Below are positions 31,962 through 36,292 of a stretch of DNA of 36,292 nucleotides, piece by piece. This DNA comes from Streptomyces altiplanensis (GTDB lineage Bacteria > Actinomycetota > Actinomycetes > Streptomycetales > Streptomycetaceae). Positions within the stretch are counted from its first letter, which is position 1, and each line of letters begins with the position of its first letter. Where the stretch lies: assembly GCA_003719395.1 (NCBI GenBank), contig RHMC01000066.1, forward strand, positions 1 through 36,292, given 5' to 3'. The notes under the pieces are model-generated. The model saw nothing but the letters and a program-made list of their open reading frames with translations. It was not told the origin of the DNA and did not search any database. The translations under genes were made by a program, and so were the position numbers.

Positions 31962-32558
31962 TCAGACCCCGCTTCCCTGACGGTCCTGACGAGCCGCGGC
32001 AAGCCGCACCGCGTCCAGGATCTTCTCGTAACCGGTGCAGCGGCACAGGTTGCCCGAGAGCGCCTCGCGGATGTCCGCGTCGGACGGCTCGGCGTTGCGC
32101 TCCAGGAGCTCGTCGGCCGCGACCAGCAGACCCGGGGTGCAGAAACCGCACTGCACGGCGCCGGCGTCGATGAACGCCTGCTGGATCGGGGCGAGCTCCT
32201 CGCCCTCGCCGGTCTGCGAGTCGGTGCCCTTGGCGCTCCACTGCCGGGCGGCCTGGAGCGACGTACCGCCGGAGCCGCAGGCACCGGACGCGCAGCTCTC
32301 TTCGCGCTGCTTGGCGAAGTCGGCGAGGCCCTCGACCGTGACGACCTCGCGGCCCTCGACCTGGCCGGCGGCGACGAGGCAGGCGCAGACGGGGACGCCG
32401 TCGAGGCGGACCGTACAGGAACCGCACTCGCCCTGCTCGCAGGCGTTCTTGGAGCCGGGCAGACCCATGCGCTCACGCAGGACGTAGAGCAGGCTCTCGC
32501 CCTCCCAGACGTCGTCGGCTTCCTGCTTACGGCCGTTGACCGTGAAATTCACGCGCAT
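31962..32558 (-). CDS. xanthine dehydrogenase, 2Fe-2S subunit
   Basis: A 198-residue electron-transfer subunit with two [2Fe-2S] clusters. The plant-ferredoxin-type cluster uses C40, C45, C48 and C60 (NACEQGECGSCTV to CAC). The second, helical-domain cluster uses C137, C140, C172 and C174 (QCGFCTPG and LCRCTGYEKI). Between the domains, residues about 84-128 form an extended insert (REESCASGACGSGG to SQTGEGEELAPI) that carries two more cysteines, C89 and C94. Typical homologues have a much shorter connection; similar inserts seem common in Streptomyces. ATG 32,558 lies two bases after the stop of the FAD subunit gene, so all three subunit genes are tightly coupled. Confidence 0.94.
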   Translation of the reverse strand: MRVNFTVNGRKQEADDVWEGESLLYVLRERMGLPGSKNACEQGECGSCTVRLDGVPVCACLVAAGQVEGREVVTVEGLADFAKQREESCASGACGSGGTSLQAARQWSAKGTDSQTGEGEELAPIQQAFIDAGAVQCGFCTPGLLVAADELLERNAEPSDADIREALSGNLCRCTGYEKILDAVRLAAARQDRQGSGV

Positions 32559-32560
32559 TG

Positions 32561-33451
32561 CTATGCAGCTCCTTCAAGCGTGCGGGCGGTGCCGCGGTAC
32601 TGCTCCCAGGTCCAGCCCAGCGTGCGGCGGGCCATGATGCCGACCGCGTGGCGGCGGTACTTCGCGGTGCCGCGCACGTCGTCGATCGGGTTGCAGGCGC
32701 CGGAGGCGAGCTCCGCGAACTGCTTGGCGATCGACGGGGTGATGATCTTGCCGCTCTCCCAGAAGCCGCCCTCTTCGAGCGCGGCGTTCAGGAAGTCCTC
32801 GGCGGCGCGGGCCCGCAGCGGGGTGGGGGCGGCCGAACCGATGCCGGTCTTGACCGTGCGGGTCGCCGGGTGCAGCGCGATACCGAACGCGCAGACCGCG
32901 ATGACCATGGCGTTGCGGGTGCCGACCTTGGAGAACTGCTGCGGCCCGTCGGCCTTCTTGATGTGGACGCGCTTGATCAGCTCGTCCGGCTCCAGCGCGT
33001 TGCGCTTCACACCGGTGTAGAACTCCTCGACCGGGATGAGGCGCGTACCGCGCACCGACTCGGCCTCGACCTCGGCGCCCGCCGACAGCAGGGCGGGGTG
33101 CGAGTCACCGGCGGGGGAAGCGGCACCGAGGTTCCCGCCGACCGAGCCGCGGTTGCGGATCTGGGGCGATCCGACGGTGTGGGCGGCGAGCGCGAGGCCC
33201 GGCAGCTCGGCCCGCAGGTGGTCCATGATCTGGGTGTACGGGACGGAGGCGCCGAGCCGTACGGTCTCCTCGCCCACCTCCCACTCGCGCAGTTCGCCGA
33301 TGCGGTTCAGGTCCAGGAGGTACTCGGGGCGGCGGTGGTCGAAGTTGATCTCGACCATGACGTCTGTGCCGCCCGCGATGGGCACAGCCGTGGGGTGCTC
33401 GGCCTTGGCGGCGAGCGCCTCCTCCCAGCTGGCGGGGCGAAGGAAGTCCAT
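32561..33451 (-). CDS. xanthine dehydrogenase, FAD-binding subunit
   Basis: A 296-residue flavoprotein subunit that passes electrons from the iron-sulfur clusters to NAD+. It begins MDFLRPASWEEALAAKAEHP. The FAD-binding loop is VPIAGGTDVMVEI, and the second signature is SPQIRNRGSVGGNLGAASPAGD, both characteristic of the CoxM/XdhB family. The C-terminal CO_deh_flav domain covers about 180-285. It is the first gene of the dehydrogenase operon, in the order FAD, 2Fe-2S, molybdenum subunit. It is divergent from the PucR-type regulator, with a 330-base shared control region. Confidence 0.94.
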   Translation of the reverse strand: MDFLRPASWEEALAAKAEHPTAVPIAGGTDVMVEINFDHRRPEYLLDLNRIGELREWEVGEETVRLGASVPYTQIMDHLRAELPGLALAAHTVGSPQIRNRGSVGGNLGAASPAGDSHPALLSAGAEVEAESVRGTRLIPVEEFYTGVKRNALEPDELIKRVHIKKADGPQQFSKVGTRNAMVIAVCAFGIALHPATRTVKTGIGSAAPTPLRARAAEDFLNAALEEGGFWESGKIITPSIAKQFAELASGACNPIDDVRGTAKYRRHAVGIMARRTLGWTWEQYRGTARTLEGAA

Positions 33452-33702
33452 GAGGCTCTCTTCTTCTCAATCGGGTGGTTCGCGTGTCGCTGGGGCTGGA
33501 GACGGCCAACCGCCGGCTGTCGGCCTGGTCGCTCTGAGCGGTTCAGGGTCGCTCTGGGGCGTTCATCTGCTGTTCACGTGGCTTGGCCCCAGTACACAAG
33601 CCGGGGCTCCGCCCGGTGCAGTCACCGAAACCATGAAGGAGTTGGCTGGTGGCCGCTCGCGTCTTGTAGATTCGAACGAAAGGCGGAACTCGGTGACCCC
33701 AC

Positions 33703-33720
33703 GGTTTTCTTCGGGAAACC
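33703..33720 (+). other. UUCG-capped hairpin in the pucR leader region
   Basis: GGTTTTC-TTCG-GGAAACC forms a seven-base-pair stem (one G-T pair) closed by C(UUCG)G, an exceptionally stable tetraloop. It lies 61 bases upstream of the PucR-type ATG, in the 330-base region shared with the dehydrogenase operon. That region also contains a TTCGAA palindrome at about 33,671 and otherwise no gene. The hairpin could stop leftward read-through or regulate translation of the regulator. Confidence 0.6.
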
Positions 33721-33781
33721 ACAAACTCATCGGCACACACCTCCCCACTGGCAACAACGAGAGACAGATCGGCGGCGACCC

Positions 33782-35543
33782 ATGCGGCTGCGCGCACTGC
33801 TGGAGACCGACGCGCTGGGCCTGCGGCTGCTCGGCGGCGAGGACGAGCTCGACCGCACCGTGCGCGGTGTGATGACCACGGACCTGCGGGACCCCAGCCG
33901 CTATCTGTCCGGCGGCGAGCTGGTGCTCACCGGTCTGGCGTGGCGGCGCTCCGCCGAGGACTCCGAGCCCTTCGTACGCATCCTGGCGGGCGCCGGCGTC
34001 GTCGGCCTGGCGGCGGGCGAGGCCGAGCTCGGCGCCATCCCGGGCGATCTGGTCGACGCGTGCGTGCGCCACCGGCTGCCGCTCTTCGCGGTCAGCGAGG
34101 CGTCTCCTTCGCGACCATCACCGAGTACGTGGTGCGCCAGGTGTCCGGCGAGCGGGCCGGCGACCTGGCGGCCGTCGTCGACCGGCACCGCAGGCTGATG
34201 ACGTCGGGCCCGGCGGGCGGCGGTCCCGAGGTGGTGCTCGACCTGCTCACGTCCGACCTGGACCTGCTGCGCGCTGGGTGCTCTCTCCCACCGGCCGCCA
34301 GATCGCGGGCGCCGGCGACCCGCTGCCGCCGGCCGTGGGAGCCGCACTCGCGGGCGAGCACCTGGCCGCGAGCCGCACCGGGCGCCGGGCGCGCACCGGG
34401 CCGCCGTGCGGGGGACGACGTACTCGCTGTTCCCGGTCAGGGGCGCCGGCCGCGGCGCCACCGCCGCCGCTTCCCGTGACCGTGCGCGAGAGCGTGCGCG
34501 GACTGGCTGCTGGCCGTGGAGGCGGACGCGGGCGACTGGCCCGCCGCCCGCCTCGACCTGCTCCAGGGCGTGACCCTGCTGATCGCCTCGAACGCGGACC
34601 GGCGCGACGCGGCCCGTACGGTACGGCGCCGCCTCGCCCAGGAGGTCCTGGAACTGGTCCAGGCGGGCGCGGCCCCGGCCGAGATCGCGGCACGCCTGCG
34701 GGTCGCCGCACCGGTGCTGCTGCCGGGCCTCGGCTCGGCGCCGCACTGGCAGGTGGTCGTGGCACGGGTCGACTGGCAGGAAGGGGGGCCCGGCGGGGCG
34801 GGCGGTGCCGGCGGTCCGGGCGCCCGGCCGCGGCGATCCGGACCGGGCCCCTCGCGCAGACGCTGCTGGAGGAGATCCTGGTCGACCCGGCGGTGACGGG
34901 CTCCGACTCCTCGGACCGGATCGCGGTGGCGCACGCGGGCGACGAGGCGATCGCACTCGTACCGCTGCCGGCGTCCGCACCGGACGGGGACGGCGGCGCG
35001 GACAAGGACGGGGAGGGCGGCGAGGGCGCGTCCGGCTCCCGTACGGGCCTGCACGCCGACGTACTCCTCGAAACGGTGCGCGAGCCGCTCTCGGGCGGTC
35101 TGGCCGAGGACGGGCGGCTGACACTGGGTGTCAGCGCGGCCGTGCACTCGGCGGAGGGACTGCGCGGGGCGCTGGAGGAGGCCCGGCACGCCCGCCGGGT
35201 CGCGGCGGCGCGCCCCGGCCGGGTCTGCGCGGCGGGCCACCACGAGCTGGCGTCGCCACGCGCTGCTGCTGCCGTTCGTGCCCGACGACGTGCGCAGGGC
35301 GTTCACGGCGCGGCTGCTGGACACCCGCTGCGGGACTACGACCGGCGGCACCGGGCGGAACTGATCCCCACCCTCGAAGCGTTCCTCGACTGCGACGGTT
35401 CTTGGACGCGCTGTGCGGCCCGGCTGCATCTGCACGTGAACACCTTGCGCTACCGGGTGGGCCGGATCGAGCAACTGACGGGCCGTGACCTGTCGCGTCT
35501 CGAGGACAAGCTGGACTTCTTCCTCGCCCTGAGGATGAGCTAG
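33782..35543 (+). CDS. PucR-family purine-catabolism regulator, several frameshifts
   Basis: A transcription regulator of about 585 residues, predicted to control the divergent xanthine dehydrogenase operon. The N-terminal PucR domain reads MRLRALLETDALGLRLLGGEDEL, RGVMTTDLRDPSRYLSGGELVLTG and VRHRLPLFAV. The middle includes FATITEYVVRQVSGERAGDL and LQGVTLLIASNADRRDAA. The C-terminal HTH_30 domain reads CDGSWTRCAARLHLHVNTLRYRVGRI, LEDKLDFFLALRM. Frame changes are needed near 34,096, 34,275, 34,395, 34,505, 34,835, 35,258 and 35,325, about seven in 1.8 kb. Family-type sequence continues after each, but this density leaves open true decay. The ATG at 33,782 begins the canonical PucR start; its ribosome-binding site is weak. 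Confidence 0.82.
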
Positions 35544-35687
35544 CGCACCCGGGAGGGGGCTCCGCCATGACCACGAGCGGGGGCAGGCGGCCGGTGCCGG
35601 CCGATGCCGAGTTGTCCGGGTACCCCGAACGGATGAAGCCGGTGACGACCGCCGCTCCCGGCCCACCGGCCGCCCCGCCGGCCGATT

Positions 35688-35701
35688 GTGAATTCGTTCA
35701 C
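35688..35701. promoter_or_regulatory. palindrome GTGAA-TTCG-TTCAC upstream of the last gene
   Basis: A 14-bp sequence with perfect five-base arms lies about 100 bases upstream of the likely start of the terminal gene, in locally AT-richer sequence. It may be a regulator-binding site in its promoter region. No specific regulator is identified. Confidence 0.4.
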
Positions 35702-35800
35702 CTGACCCCTTGGCCCGGGGTGCCATTCCGTGCTGAGATTCGCCCACTACCGCACGACCGGTACTCACAGCTCGATGACGTGCTGCTCGGGGAGGGCAAT

Positions 35801-36292
35801 GTGGCGCATACCGCCATGTCTGGTTCCGGAACGACCGCAGATGACGGAAGCCCACTCCAGACCGCGGTATGGCGGCTGCGCTCGCGCGGCTGCTGGACCG
35901 ACGCCGCGGCCCTGCTCGAACCACATGGGGGCGCCGCCGCGGCCCCTGCCGCCGCGCTCCAGCGGGTCCTCGCTGCTCGTCGAGCGCCGCCTGTTCACCC
36001 ACGGAGGGCTGGGCGGAGGCGGAGGACGCCCTGCGTACCGCGGAGGCGGCGGCCCGGAGCGACGACGAGCGGGGCGCGGCGGCGTGCGAACGCGGTCACC
36101 TCGCGTACGCGTCGACGGTGATCGGCGTCCGCGACCGCGCCGACGAGGCGCGTTCCGCGCTCGGCAGGGCGGCCGCGCTGCTCGCCCCCCACGGCGCCGG
36201 GCGCCCCCCTGCTGGACTTCCGCCGCGTCGACGGTGCTCGGCGTCCGCGACCGCGCCGACGAGGCGCGTTCCGCGCTCGGCAGGGCGGCCGC
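35801..36292 (+). CDS. TPR-like hypothetical protein, partial and frameshifted
   Basis: The N-terminal part of a helical, tetratricopeptide-like protein: SPLQTAVWRLRSRGCWTDAAALLEPH, then SSLLVERRLFTHGG, WAEAEDALRTAEAAARSDDE, CERGHLAYASTVIGVRDRAD, ALGRAAALLAPH and PLLDFRR. Streptomyces genomes carry similar proteins of unknown role. Shifts are needed near 35,967, 36,005 and 36,210. The GTG at 35,801 has GGAG six bases upstream; ATG 35,816 is an alternative. An in-frame ATG at 35,567 is rejected because codons before about 35,790 cross an AT-rich, promoter-like gap. The gene is not complete: the last 69 bases repeat an internal segment, so the true 3' part is missing. Confidence 0.6.
36108..36292. 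repeat. 69-bp direct repeat ending at the window edge
   Basis: Bases 36,108-36,176 recur at 36,224-36,292 with one mismatch (A at 36,121 against C at 36,237), a period of 116 bases. Both copies end in the NotI site GCGGCCGC. The second copy interrupts the coding frame right after LLDFRR. This looks like a misjoined or collapsed contig end rather than a biological tandem repeat. Confidence 0.85.

Noticed and set aside
35567..35800. In-frame extension of the terminal gene from ATG 35,567
   Set aside because: The stretch crosses an AT-richer, palindrome-containing gap that looks like a promoter; GTG 35,801 has a good ribosome-binding site and precedes the first conserved helix.
34437..36002. 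Minus-strand open frame opposite the PucR-type gene
   Set aside because: Arg/Pro/Ser-rich shadow; the plus strand shows PucR N- and C-terminal domains once frameshifts are allowed.
1..36292. A secondary-metabolite gene cluster, prophage or insertion sequence
   Set aside because: No synthase, transposase, integrase or phage structural motifs were seen on either strand.

Overview
The window is very GC-rich (visibly about 70% or more) and full of long shadow reading frames. It has GTG starts, ATGA/GTGA gene overlaps, secreted glycan hydrolases, MarR/LacI/PadR/PucR regulators and a CebR-type operator. All of this points to a Streptomyces (or very close actinomycete) chromosome. I see no tRNA, rRNA, CRISPR array, insertion sequence or phage gene.

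Bases 1-17,188 form an L-arabinose/arabinan utilisation region. Two secreted GH43 enzymes (one with CBM42, one with CBM13) lie downstream of an araB-araD-araA operon. Before that comes a furanose-type ABC transporter operon (ytfQ-ytfR-ytfT-yjfF order) followed by galM. A short palindrome, TGTTAACGCTAACA or a close variant, precedes the GH43 pair, araB and the transporter. It is probably read by one or both of two paralogous LacI-family regulators, which flank a zinc-dependent dehydrogenase. The inferred path is extracellular release of arabinofuranose, import as furanose, mutarotation, then AraA, AraB and AraD to D-xylulose-5-phosphate.

Bases 17,291-24,608 hold accessory genes. A MarR regulator, apparently with a leaderless transcript, precedes a 14-TM drug-efflux MFS pump. 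Two paralogous CBS-domain proteins flank an ArsB/NhaD-type ion transporter. A short-chain dehydrogenase remnant follows. Next comes an unusual PadR-cupin-zinc-ribbon fusion protein carrying a (GGCATC)8 microsatellite, and then a small zinc-ribbon protein.

Bases 24,655-26,193 hold a secreted GH6 cellulase with a CebR box just upstream. From 26,203 to 35,543 there is a DUF2809 membrane protein and a purine-catabolism cluster: XdhC-type maturation factor, AzgA-type purine permease, three-subunit xanthine dehydrogenase and a divergent PucR-type regulator. The right end is a partial TPR-like gene that runs into a 69-bp direct repeat, which looks like a contig-end artefact.

About two dozen single-base frameshifts interrupt otherwise well-conserved genes (GH43, araB, galM, marR, MFS, CBS, GH6, DUF2809, xdhC, the xanthine dehydrogenase molybdenum subunit, pucR, TPR). 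In each case the conserved protein resumes at once in another frame, so sequencing or assembly error is more likely than gene decay. I annotate these as single genes and give approximate shift positions. Coordinates of frameshifted genes run from the chosen start to the stop of the last frame.
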